Assembly (NCBI GenBank): GCA_964543905.1
Contig: CAZIZO010000009.1
Span: 62,001 to 126,000 of the forward strand
Direction: 5' to 3'
DNA from: GCA-016699835 sp964543905
Lineage (GTDB): Bacteria > Planctomycetota > Phycisphaerae > Phycisphaerales > UBA1924
Length of the DNA: 64,000 nt
Shown here: positions 16,099 to 23,890 of the stretch, one piece after another
How positions within the stretch are numbered: position 1 is the stretch's first letter
Layout: each line of letters starts with the position of its first letter
The notes under the pieces: model-generated
The model's input: the letters and a program-made list of their open reading frames with translations, nothing else
Told to the model about the DNA's origin: nothing
Database searches by the model: none
Program-made: the position numbers and the translations under genes

Positions 16099-18465
16099 AT
16101 GAACGGCATGCGTGGAATCACACTGGCTCTCGCAGCGCTCGTCCCGGCGTGGACGGCATCCGGCACGTGGTCGATCGTCCTCGTGGACACGCGCACCGGC
16201 GAGGTTGCGGCCGCCTCCGCCACCTGCCTCGCCGAACTGGACCTGCAAGCCCTCACCCCCGTCATGCTGGCGGGTGTGGGGGCATGCACGGCTCAGTCCT
16301 TCGGTGACACGAGTCAGGTCAACCGCACGCTTGTCCGCGATCGCCTCGCGGAGGGCGTCGCGCCCACGGCTCTCCTGACCGCTCTTGCCGCCTTCGACGG
16401 CGGTTCGCACCAGACCCGTCAGTACGGCATCGTCGACGTGCAGGGTCGCACCGCCACGTTCACCGGCACCGGCGCCAACGCCTGGGCGGGGGGACGCACC
16501 GGCACGTTTCAATACTCCTACGCGGGCAGGACAGGGACGATCGCCTACGCGGTGCAGGGCAACATTCTGACCGGCGCGCCGGTGGTCGATCGCGCGGTCG
16601 AGGCGATCCTCTCGACCCCGGGCGATGTCGCCGCAAGGGTCATGGCCGGGATGGAAGCGGCTCGCGTCATGGGCGGCGACGGTCGCTGCTCGTGCTCCAC
16701 CGGGCCCACCTCCTGCGGCTCGCCGCCGCCCTCGTTCACCAAGTCATCCCACATCGCGTACATGCTCATCTCCCGCCCGGGGGACGCCGACGGTGGGCAC
16801 GGCGTCTATCGCACGCCCGCCACCACCACCGCCGTCTACGCGATCGACGCGACGGGGGACGGCAAGCCCGAACTCTTCGCCACGCCGACCACCGGCCCCA
16901 ACGTGCAGGCGTTCCTCAACCAATCGCCCGCCTCGCGCGTGGCGCCCACCTTCTCCTCGGGCGCGTCGGTGAACATGGGCAGCGGAGCGCAAAGCATCGC
17001 CTTGGCCGACGTCACGGGCGATGGCCGACCCGACCTCCTGAGCGCCAACCTTCAGGGCAATCTCATCGGGATCCGCCCCGGACAATCCAACTTCACCTTC
17101 GGCGCGTTCTCCAGCCTCAACACCGCCACCGGGCCCCGCTCGATCGTCGTCGCGCAACTCGACGGTCTGCACGGGCCCGACCTCGCCTACGGCACGCAGA
17201 CGCCTCCCGCCGTCGCCGTGCGCCTCAGCACCGGCCCGGGCACCTTCGCCCCCCCTGCCGAGATCGCCTTCGGGCTTGTCCCGCGCCATCTCTTCGCCCG
17301 CGACGTCGATCGCGACGGGTTCGTCGATCTGGTCGTTCTTCCCACAGGCTATGACCAGCCCGTCGTGCTTCGCGGACGCGGCGACGGCACCTTCGCGTCG
17401 CCTCCCGCGCTCGCGACGACACCGACCGAGATCTCCGCCGCCGCCCTGGACGACGTGGACGGAGACGGGGACGCCGACCTCGTGGGGGTGCTCACCGGCG
17501 CCGCGCCGGGCCTCCGCGTGTATATCAACGCCGGGGGCACGTTCACGCCCTCGCCCGTCCTGCTGACGTCCTCGCCTCCCTTTTCCGACGTCGCGATCGG
17601 GGACGTCCAAGGCGATGGACACGCCGATGTGCTCACCGTCAATCGCACCACGCTCTTTCGCGTCTATTCCGGCGATTCGACGGGCACGTTCGCGCCCGGC
17701 CCCTCTTTCAACGCGGGCTGGGCACTCGGGCGGGTGACGCTTGCCGACCTCGACGCCGACGGTGATCTGGATGCCGCCTTCAACAACGTGAGCAACGGAT
17801 ACGTCATCACCGCGATCAACCGCGGAGAGGGGCGATTCGATTCTGGACGCGGCTCGGCCTTCGGCGACTACTTCATGTCGCACAACGTCGCCGACACCAG
17901 CGAAGGCGATCCCGACCCCGTCCTGACGCTGCGGGAGATGTACGACGCCTGGAGAGTGGCCCTGGTCGGTCGCGTGGATGCCGTGCAGTCGCTGGTGATC
18001 ACCCCGTCGCTCCTTCCCCTCGGAGAGTCGCGCACCATCCGCCTGATGCTGCGGGACTGGCGCGCGCTCCCGGCGCCGCACGCCGGCGTGCCGATGGTCG
18101 AGGTGATCGACGGCGCGGGGCGGGCGACGCTGGGGGCCGTGACGCGCCTGGGCGCGGGCGTCTTCGAGATCGCCATCCGCGGAGAGTCCTCGGGCGCACT
18201 GCGTCTGCGGATCACCGTGCGCGATGGCGAAGACGCCGTGCGCCTCGTTCCCGATGCCACGCTGATCGTCGGCGCGTGGTGCGTGGCGGACGTTGACGCC
18301 AACGGAGGGGTCACGATCGATGATCTGCTCGCCTACCTCGCCGCCTATGGCGCGGGCGACTTGGCCGCCGACGTTGATGATGGGAGCCGCGCGGGCCAGC
18401 GCGATGCCGGGATCACGCCGGATGACCTGGAGTACTTCCTGGAACGGTTTGAGGGTGGGTGCTGA
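16099..18465 (+). CDS. DUF1028 (Ntn-hydrolase-fold) protein with FG-GAP/VCBS repeats and degenerate GC-type dockerin
   Basis: The 788-residue protein starts at an ATG with AGGAG 6 nt upstream. A signal peptide ends near T-A-S-G-T-W-S. Residues ~20-240 fit DUF1028 (T-W-S-I-V-L-V-D-T-R-T-G-E-V-A-A-A-S, then Q-S-F-G-D-T and the G-V-A-P-T-A-L-L helix), a family placed in the Ntn-hydrolase clan. Residues ~255-600 contain FG-GAP/VCBS-type repeats with calcium-loop-like motifs (D-V-T-G-D-G-R-P-D, D-R-D-G-F-V-D, D-V-D-G-D-G-D-A-D, D-L-D-A-D-G-D-L-D), probably a beta-propeller. The dockerin at the end is unusual: its first loop is shortened (D-V-D-A-N-G-G-V-T-I-D-D) and its second reads Q-R-D-A-G-I-T-P-D-D, yet the final Gly-Cys is kept. 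Likely secreted; substrate unknown. Confidence 0.85.
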   Translation: MNGMRGITLALAALVPAWTASGTWSIVLVDTRTGEVAAASATCLAELDLQALTPVMLAGVGACTAQSFGDTSQVNRTLVRDRLAEGVAPTALLTALAAFDGGSHQTRQYGIVDVQGRTATFTGTGANAWAGGRTGTFQYSYAGRTGTIAYAVQGNILTGAPVVDRAVEAILSTPGDVAARVMAGMEAARVMGGDGRCSCSTGPTSCGSPPPSFTKSSHIAYMLISRPGDADGGHGVYRTPATTTAVYAIDATGDGKPELFATPTTGPNVQAFLNQSPASRVAPTFSSGASVNMGSGAQSIALADVTGDGRPDLLSANLQGNLIGIRPGQSNFTFGAFSSLNTATGPRSIVVAQLDGLHGPDLAYGTQTPPAVAVRLSTGPGTFAPPAEIAFGLVPRHLFARDVDRDGFVDLVVLPTGYDQPVVLRGRGDGTFASPPALATTPTEISAAALDDVDGDGDADLVGVLTGAAPGLRVYINAGGTFTPSPVLLTSSPPFSDVAIGDVQGDGHADVLTVNRTTLFRVYSGDSTGTFAPGPSFNAGWALGRVTLADLDADGDLDAAFNNVSNGYVITAINRGEGRFDSGRGSAFGDYFMSHNVADTSEGDPDPVLTLREMYDAWRVALVGRVDAVQSLVITPSLLPLGESRTIRLMLRDWRALPAPHAGVPMVEVIDGAGRATLGAVTRLGAGVFEIAIRGESSGALRLRITVRDGEDAVRLVPDATLIVGAWCVADVDANGGVTIDDLLAYLAAYGAGDLAADVDDGSRAGQRDAGITPDDLEYFLERFEGGC

Positions 18466-18473
18466 CGGGTGGC

Positions 18474-19937
18474 TTACAGCAGCGTCCCCCGGAGGATCAT
18501 CATGGCCGACGTGAAGTAGATGATGATCCCCGTCACGTCCACCAGAGTCGCGACAAAGGGAGTCGAACTCCCCGCCGGGTCGAGTTTGCACTTTTTGAGC
18601 AGGAAGGGCAGCATGGCGCCCATGATCGAGCCCCACAGGACCACGCCCACCAGGCTCACCGCGATCGCCACCCCCAGCACGGTGTAGTGGCTTTGGACCG
18701 TGAAATCGAGCATGCGATTGCCCGTTTCCGGGTCGATCACGGGCTCGTGTGTGATCGGATCGACCTTGTCCTCGACCCACCAGCCCATCCAGCCCCAGAG
18801 GTTGATGCGGAAAAGTCCGATGGCCCCGATCATCAGGCCCAGGATGCCCGCGACCGCGAGTTCTCGACGCAGCACCCGCCACCAGTCGGAGATCTGGATC
18901 TCCCCCAGGGCGAGCGCACGGATGACCAGCGTGGACGCCTGCGAACCCGAGTTTCCTCCGGAGGAAATGATCGCGGGAACAAACGCGGCAAGGACGGCCG
19001 CCTTCTTGATCTGATCATCAAAGTAGACCAGCGTGTTGCTCGTGAGCAGTTCGGAGAGAAAGAGCAGGGCCAGCCAGGGCGCACGCTTGCGCACCAGCCA
19101 CGCCACGCTCGCCCGGTCGAAGGGCTCTTCGAGGGTGCCGACCGCACCCATCTTCTGCATGTCCTCCGTCGCCGCCTGGCGCGCCACGTCCACCACGTCG
19201 TCGATCGTCACGATCCCCACCAGGATGCCGCGGGAATCCACGACCGGCAGCGCCGTCCGGTCGTACTTCGCCATCATCTCGACGGCATCGCTCTGCGGCT
19301 GATCGGCCCGGAGGACCTGGAACGAACGATTCATCAAACTCTCGATCGTCGTGCCCAGCGGCGAGAGCAGGATCGCCCGCAATCGAATGTCGTCGATCAG
19401 CGTGCCCAGGTCGTCCACGACGTACACCACGTTGAGCGTCTCGGCGTCCTTCCCGTACTGCCGGATGTACTCGAGCGTCTTCTCGATCGTCCATTCCGGT
19501 CGAACGCGGATGTAGTCGGGCGTCATCAGGCGACCCACCGTGCCCGGCGGGTAGCCCAGGATCGCCTGCGTGACCTTCCGCTCCTCGGGAGAGAGCGCCG
19601 CGACGATGCGCTGCGCGACCTCGTGCGGCAGTTCATCCAGCAGCCTCGCCCGGTCGTCGGCGCTCATCGATTCCACCACCCGGACCGAGCCCTCGGCCCC
19701 GAGTTTCTGGATCAGTTCTTCCTGCTTCTCCGGCGAGAGATACGAAAAGACATCGCCCGCATCGTTCCGCTGGAGAAAGCGAAATCCCAACGCCGCCTCG
19801 TCGGGAGAGAGTTCGGCCAGGATGTCGGCCACGTCCGCCGCCGGCAGGAAGTGCATGCACTCGCGCAGTTCTCCCCACTGCGACTGCTGGATCAGTTCGC
19901 GGACCTCGGGCTCAAGGAGTTTGGCGGTTGGATTCAT
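18474..19937 (-). CDS. mgtE: Magnesium transporter MgtE
   Basis: The 487-residue protein has the three-part MgtE layout: an N-terminal helical domain (L-P-A-A-D-V-A-D-I-L-A-E-L and L-P-H-E-V-A-Q-R-I), a pair of CBS domains in the middle (G-R-L-M-T-P-D, L-P-V-V-D-S-R-G-I-L-V-G-I-V-T), and a C-terminal five-helix membrane domain with A-I-I-S-S-G-G-N-S-G-S-Q-A-S-T. In this family the cytoplasmic domains sense Mg2+ and gate the channel. The internal ATG at 19937 gives the more typical N-terminus; a GTG lies eight codons upstream. The membrane part carries a ~35-residue polar insertion between helices (V-D-P-I-T-H-E-P-V). The gene converges on the DUF1028 gene. Confidence 0.92.
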   Translation of the reverse strand: MNPTAKLLEPEVRELIQQSQWGELRECMHFLPAADVADILAELSPDEAALGFRFLQRNDAGDVFSYLSPEKQEELIQKLGAEGSVRVVESMSADDRARLLDELPHEVAQRIVAALSPEERKVTQAILGYPPGTVGRLMTPDYIRVRPEWTIEKTLEYIRQYGKDAETLNVVYVVDDLGTLIDDIRLRAILLSPLGTTIESLMNRSFQVLRADQPQSDAVEMMAKYDRTALPVVDSRGILVGIVTIDDVVDVARQAATEDMQKMGAVGTLEEPFDRASVAWLVRKRAPWLALLFLSELLTSNTLVYFDDQIKKAAVLAAFVPAIISSGGNSGSQASTLVIRALALGEIQISDWWRVLRRELAVAGILGLMIGAIGLFRINLWGWMGWWVEDKVDPITHEPVIDPETGNRMLDFTVQSHYTVLGVAIAVSLVGVVLWGSIMGAMLPFLLKKCKLDPAGSSTPFVATLVDVTGIIIYFTSAMMILRGTLL

Positions 19938-20024
19938 GCTCGCGCGGGCCTTCGCCCGCACGTAGTCTAATCCCCAGCGCCCTTTCCCGGAAGCCCGACC
20001 CTGAAAATCCGCACGATCGTGCCG

Positions 20025-20489
20025 CTACGCCGCCTTCTCGTGCCAGCGCGGCGCCCGCACCCCCGAGGGCGTGTTCGGCGCCTCCAGCCAATCCTCGGCC
20101 TTGCGAAATCGCAGTTCGGTCGGCATGGTCTTGCGATACCCGAGCAGACGGATGACCTCGAGCACATCCGTCCACGTCGGGTAATGCTTGTTGTTCGCCT
20201 TCTTGAACTCGTCGATCGCCACCAGGAACAAGAACTGCTCCTTGGTCATGTGGCCCTCTTCCGCCGACTTGGTAAAGTCGCTCAGACGCCGCCCGGGTCC
20301 ACGCCGACGTGAAAACTCAGAACCTTCTCCCGATGCGTGCGAAGGATCACGCAGCGCGCGACGATCCGGAATGGTCCGGCGATCGACCACCGAGTCCGGA
20401 GGCGGGCCGCCGGCACGCCGGGGCTCGCCGTTCGAACTCAACCCTCCCTCGGGCCTGATCGGGCTGCACTTTTCGTGATCGTCGGACAT
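20025..20489 (-). CDS. Conserved hypothetical protein
   Basis: This 154-residue protein has a disordered, Arg/Pro/Ser-rich first half (D-R-R-T-I-P-D-R-R) and a compact second half (T-K-E-Q-F-L-F-L-V-A-I-D-E-F-K, Y-P-T-W-T-D-V-L-E-V-I-R-L-L-G-Y-R-K-T) that looks like a small helical, perhaps winged-helix, domain. A GGGGGA stretch precedes the ATG. I do not recognise a named family and assign no function. It follows the mgtE gene across 87 nt of non-coding DNA on the same strand, upstream in transcription. Confidence 0.6.
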   Translation of the reverse strand: MSDDHEKCSPIRPEGGLSSNGEPRRAGGPPPDSVVDRRTIPDRRALRDPSHASGEGSEFSRRRGPGRRLSDFTKSAEEGHMTKEQFLFLVAIDEFKKANNKHYPTWTDVLEVIRLLGYRKTMPTELRFRKAEDWLEAPNTPSGVRAPRWHEKAA

Positions 20490-20591
20490 TGGATTTCCCC
20501 CAGGTCGCCCCTCGGGCGATCGGAGGAGCGCCCACCGCGCCCCCGGGAACAGGGGGACTCACGGCGACCACTCACCAACGCCAGGGACGAC

Positions 20592-20912
<321 letters not shown>

Positions 20913-20945
20913 GGTCCACCTACTCATCTGGTTCACGCTGTTCAT

Positions 20946-21277
20946 CAAGCCACCCACCACTGCTGTCACTCCCAAGCACGCTCGATCAAGACCCGAGCGT
21001 ATTGCTCCGCCCGACCACGGGCGATCAAGACACTTCCAAGCGTCCCTTCCGAGCGCGGGAGGATATCGGTTCCACACGCCGGGTCCAGTGATCCGCACCA
21101 TGGACTTGCAACCAAATCCGTCCGAAACACATGCCTCGCCACGCTCGCGTCCGATGCTAGAGAACTCCGCCGACCGACGCGTTCCCGCGCCGATGGGCGG
21201 TACAGTACAGGATTCCTCGCCGGTGTCAACCGGCGTCCACCCGCATCCACCCCGCCCCTCGTCCACCCGAGCCCCGC
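20946..21277. other. Non-coding region between acidic-protein gene and DUF6677-like gene
   Basis: About 330 nt without a convincing gene. It carries one good minus-strand promoter match; the rest would be a long 5' leader of the acidic-protein gene and the start region of the divergent gene. An in-frame open stretch upstream of the acidic protein lacks a plausible start signal. Confidence 0.5.
21202..21229 (-). promoter_or_regulatory. Sigma70-type promoter match upstream of the acidic-protein gene
   Basis: On the minus strand TTGACA (21229-21224) and TACTGT (21207-21202) are 16 nt apart, one of the closest consensus matches in the window. It would give a leader of ~280 nt. Confidence 0.5.
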
Positions 21278-21850
21278 ATGAGTTCCGATACATCGCACGC
21301 CGCCAGAGAGGGGTTTCAACCTCACGCGCTCCTCGCCGCCGTCGCCTTCCCGGGCGCTGGGCACATGATCCTCGGCGAGGTGAAGCGCGGGGTCTATGCC
21401 GCCGTCGGCGTGCTCGGGCTCTTCCTCGGCGGCATCTTCCTGGGAGGGATCGACGTCATTGATTCAAAGGAAGATCGCGTCTGGTTCCTCGGGCAAGCCT
21501 GCGTCGGGCCCCTCGCCTTCGGCGTCGATTACCTGCACCAAAACCACTTCAAGGTCCGCGATCCCGTCTCCGGGCGCCTCCGCTCCGCACGTCCCGATGA
21601 AGGGCGTGGACCCGACGGCACACCGCAGCGTCTCGAAATCGCCCCCGCCCCCAACACGCCCGCCGTTCCAACTCAACCCCCCAATCGCAAGTCCATCGGC
21701 AAGGTCAACGAACTTGGCACGCTCTTTGCCGCCATTGCCGGCATGATGAACCTCATCGTCATCATCGACGCCTCCTACCCCTCCAAGAGACCGGCACCGT
21801 CCCAAAGCCCCAACCCCGCCCCCAGCCTCCGACCGGAGGGCTCGGCATGA
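21278..21850 (+). CDS. Membrane protein, possibly DUF6677 family
   Basis: This 190-residue protein has a short polar N-terminus, a hydrophobic pair of helices (L-L-A-A-V-A-F-P-G-A-G-H-M-I-L-G-E-V-K-R-G and V-G-V-L-G-L-F-L-G-G), a Pro-rich linker, and a third helix (T-L-F-A-A-I-A-G-M-M-N-L-I-V-I-I-D). The P-G-x-G-H-x-x-L-G-x-x-x-R-G motif resembles small planctomycete membrane proteins called DUF6677, recalled rather than checked. Its stop overlaps the start of the next gene (ATGA), so the two are translationally coupled. Function unknown. Confidence 0.65.
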   Translation: MSSDTSHAAREGFQPHALLAAVAFPGAGHMILGEVKRGVYAAVGVLGLFLGGIFLGGIDVIDSKEDRVWFLGQACVGPLAFGVDYLHQNHFKVRDPVSGRLRSARPDEGRGPDGTPQRLEIAPAPNTPAVPTQPPNRKSIGKVNELGTLFAAIAGMMNLIVIIDASYPSKRPAPSQSPNPAPSLRPEGSA

Positions 21851-22101
21851 TGTCCTCCCTCCTCGCGTATCGCCCGTTCATCGATCCCATCGACGCGCAC
21901 GGGTGGTGGTTCCTCCTCCTCCTGCCCATGGCGTTCTTTGTCGCACTCGCGTACAAGTCCGTTCGCGTCGCCGATCTCAAGGACCTTTGGAGAAACACCC
22001 TCGTCATGAGCGCCCAGATCACGCTCGCCATGATCGGCCTGGGGTTCGCGTTTTATCTGTTCGTCGAGCATCTCCTTCCGATCATCGTGCCCCGGTCGTG
22101 A
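21847..22101 (+). CDS. Small two-TM hypothetical protein
   Basis: The 84-residue protein overlaps the previous gene by 4 nt. It has two membrane helices (W-W-F-L-L-L-L-P-M-A-F-F-V-A and I-T-L-A-M-I-G-L-G-F-A-F-Y-L-F) joined by K-S-V-R-V-A-D-L-K-D-L-W-R-N-T. It is probably a partner subunit of the preceding membrane protein, inferred only from the coupling. No family recognised. Confidence 0.6.
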   Translation: MMSSLLAYRPFIDPIDAHGWWFLLLLPMAFFVALAYKSVRVADLKDLWRNTLVMSAQITLAMIGLGFAFYLFVEHLLPIIVPRS

Positions 22102-22113
22102 ACGAATCGCCCC

Positions 22114-22521
22114 TCACCCACCGCAACGCCCCTCGCGGCATCTGGGCGTCCTCCACGACCACCTTCGTCGATTCTTCGCGAACCACGCGTACCCGCGATC
22201 ACACAACCACTTGAGCCCGGGCCAGCCCGTGGGCGCCACCACCCACCCCCAGCCGACCGCGCGATACGCGCGCCGGATCACCTCCATCCCGCGCACCACC
22301 GTCCCGTCGGCCAGCACCCCGTGCACCTGCGTCCTCACCTCCTCGGGATCGAGTCCGAACGTCGCGGCTTCAAATCCCCTCGCCGTCATGTCCACCCACC
22401 CGATCCGATTCCCTTCGCGATCCAACCCGCGAAGCAAGTTCGCCTGCGCCACGCAGGTCGGGCAACGCCCGTCATAGAGAATCGTGATCCGCGGCCTGTC
22501 CCTCAAGGCAGCCCCCCTCAC
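22114..22521 (-). CDS. DCC1-like thiol-disulfide oxidoreductase family protein (DUF393)
   Basis: The 135-residue protein has the DUF393/DCC1 signature Y-D-G-R-C-P-T-C (16-23) after a short beta strand, then W-V-D-M-T-A-R-G and the conserved helix with V-H-G-V-L-A-D-G-T-V-V-R-G-M-E-V-I-R-R-A-Y. The CxxC pair (C20, C23) suggests a thioredoxin-like redox role, which is unproven for most of the family. The C-terminus is Arg/Trp-rich. Its start overlaps the gpsA stop (ATGA), so it is co-translated with gpsA. Confidence 0.82.
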   Translation of the reverse strand: MRGAALRDRPRITILYDGRCPTCVAQANLLRGLDREGNRIGWVDMTARGFEAATFGLDPEEVRTQVHGVLADGTVVRGMEVIRRAYRAVGWGWVVAPTGWPGLKWLCDRGYAWFAKNRRRWSWRTPRCREGRCGG

Positions 22522-23648
22522 CCCACCCGCTCCGCCTTCTGCTCCCGGTTCATCAACTGCCCGATCGCCTCGATCGGGTCCACGCCCTCAAAGAGCACGG
22601 CATGCACCGAGGACGTGATCGGCATCTCCACCCGGTATTTTCGCGCCAAGGCCAGGACCGCCTTGGTCGTCGCCACACCCTCGATCACGTGGGGTGTTCG
22701 TGTCAGATAGGACTCGAGCGCCTCGCCCCGCCCCAGGGCCTCGCCGCACGAACGATTGCGTCCCTCGGGGCTGAAGCAGGTCGTCGCCAGGTCCCCGACC
22801 CCGGCAACCCCGAAGAACGTCTCGGGAGCCGCACCCATCGCCAGCCCCAGCCGAGCGATCTCCGCGAGCCCGCGCGCGAGCAGCGCGCTCTTCGCGTTGT
22901 TGCCGGCCTGCAATCCGTCCAGCACGCCCGCCGCGATCGCGATGACATTCTTGACCGCGCCGGCCAACTCCACGCCCAGCACGTCCGGGTTGGTGTAGAT
23001 CCGCAGCCAACTCGTGCTGAACAGACGCTGGATCTCCTTGGCAAAGCCCGGATCATCGCTCGCCGCGATCATCGCCGCCGGCAAGCACCGCGCCAGTTCC
23101 GGCGCGATCGTCGGCCCCGAGAGCGTCCCGATCCGTCTCGGCTTCCCGTCCGGATTATCCCGCCCCGTCCGCCGCAGCACGTCCGTGATGATCTGCGTCG
23201 GTCGCAGCAGCGTCGCGATCTCGATCCCCTTCGCCACGCTCACCACCCCCGCGCCGGGCGGAACGTGCGGCGCCAGCCGCTCCCATGTCTCCCGCATGTG
23301 CTGCACCGGGATTGCCGAGACGATCATCGTCGCGTCGCGCAGCGCGTCGGCATCGCTCAACTCCACCTTCACGTCATCACTCAGAACGAACCCTTCGAGT
23401 CGGATCGACCTGCGCGTCTGCGCCACCCGTCCAACTTCCTCCGGGCTGTGCCCCCACATCGAGACCCGCACCCCCTTGGTCGCAGGCGAACCCTCGAACC
23501 GCTTGTCGCCCCCTTGCTCGTTCGTCGTCAAGAGCCCCGCGCAGACCAAGCCCATCTGTCCTAATCCGAGCACCGTCACCTTCGGCAACGAGAGGCGATC
23601 GTCGCCCCGTCGATCTTGACCCCTACTTGGCGGCTTGGTTCGGGACAT
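22518..23648 (-). CDS. gpsA: Glycerol-3-phosphate dehydrogenase, NAD(P)-dependent
   Basis: The 376-residue protein carries the Rossmann motif G-L-G-Q-M-G (28-33), the S-A-I-P-V-Q-H-M-R-E segment, V-S-V-A-K-G-I-E (K140), L-S-G-P-T-I-A-P-E and the catalytic E-L-A-G-A-V-K-N-V-I (K233). It reduces dihydroxyacetone phosphate to sn-glycerol-3-phosphate for phospholipid synthesis. An insertion (E-Q-G-G-D-K-R-F-E-G-S) after the first helix and a ~20-residue polar N-terminal extension make it somewhat longer than the ~335-residue norm. The ATG at 23648 is chosen because it fits the extension; no strong Shine-Dalgarno is visible. Divergent from the metal ATPase gene. Confidence 0.92.
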   Translation of the reverse strand: MSRTKPPSRGQDRRGDDRLSLPKVTVLGLGQMGLVCAGLLTTNEQGGDKRFEGSPATKGVRVSMWGHSPEEVGRVAQTRRSIRLEGFVLSDDVKVELSDADALRDATMIVSAIPVQHMRETWERLAPHVPPGAGVVSVAKGIEIATLLRPTQIITDVLRRTGRDNPDGKPRRIGTLSGPTIAPELARCLPAAMIAASDDPGFAKEIQRLFSTSWLRIYTNPDVLGVELAGAVKNVIAIAAGVLDGLQAGNNAKSALLARGLAEIARLGLAMGAAPETFFGVAGVGDLATTCFSPEGRNRSCGEALGRGEALESYLTRTPHVIEGVATTKAVLALARKYRVEMPITSSVHAVLFEGVDPIEAIGQLMNREQKAERVG

Positions 23649-23890
23649 GTCCGTGGGTGCTCCCCTTCGACCTCGCGAGTCTGGGTCCAGTTCGGGTGAA
23701 CCGCTCCGGTCAACCCATCGTACTGTAAGGCTGTCCCGGGCCCGGCAGTTGAATCTTGCGCGCCGCAGCCGGGCTAGGCTTGGCCCCTCGGCATTCGCCG
23801 TTCGCCCTTGGTCAAGCCGGAGGGCACGCCGGATTCTTTCCGCGCCTGTTCTGTCCTCGACCGCATCCCGTTCCAGGTGGATCAACTCCT

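Noticed and set aside
16744..18882. Minus-strand open frame of ~700 codons opposite the DUF1028 gene
   Set aside because: Overlaps real genes on the other strand, no recognisable motif, no start signal.
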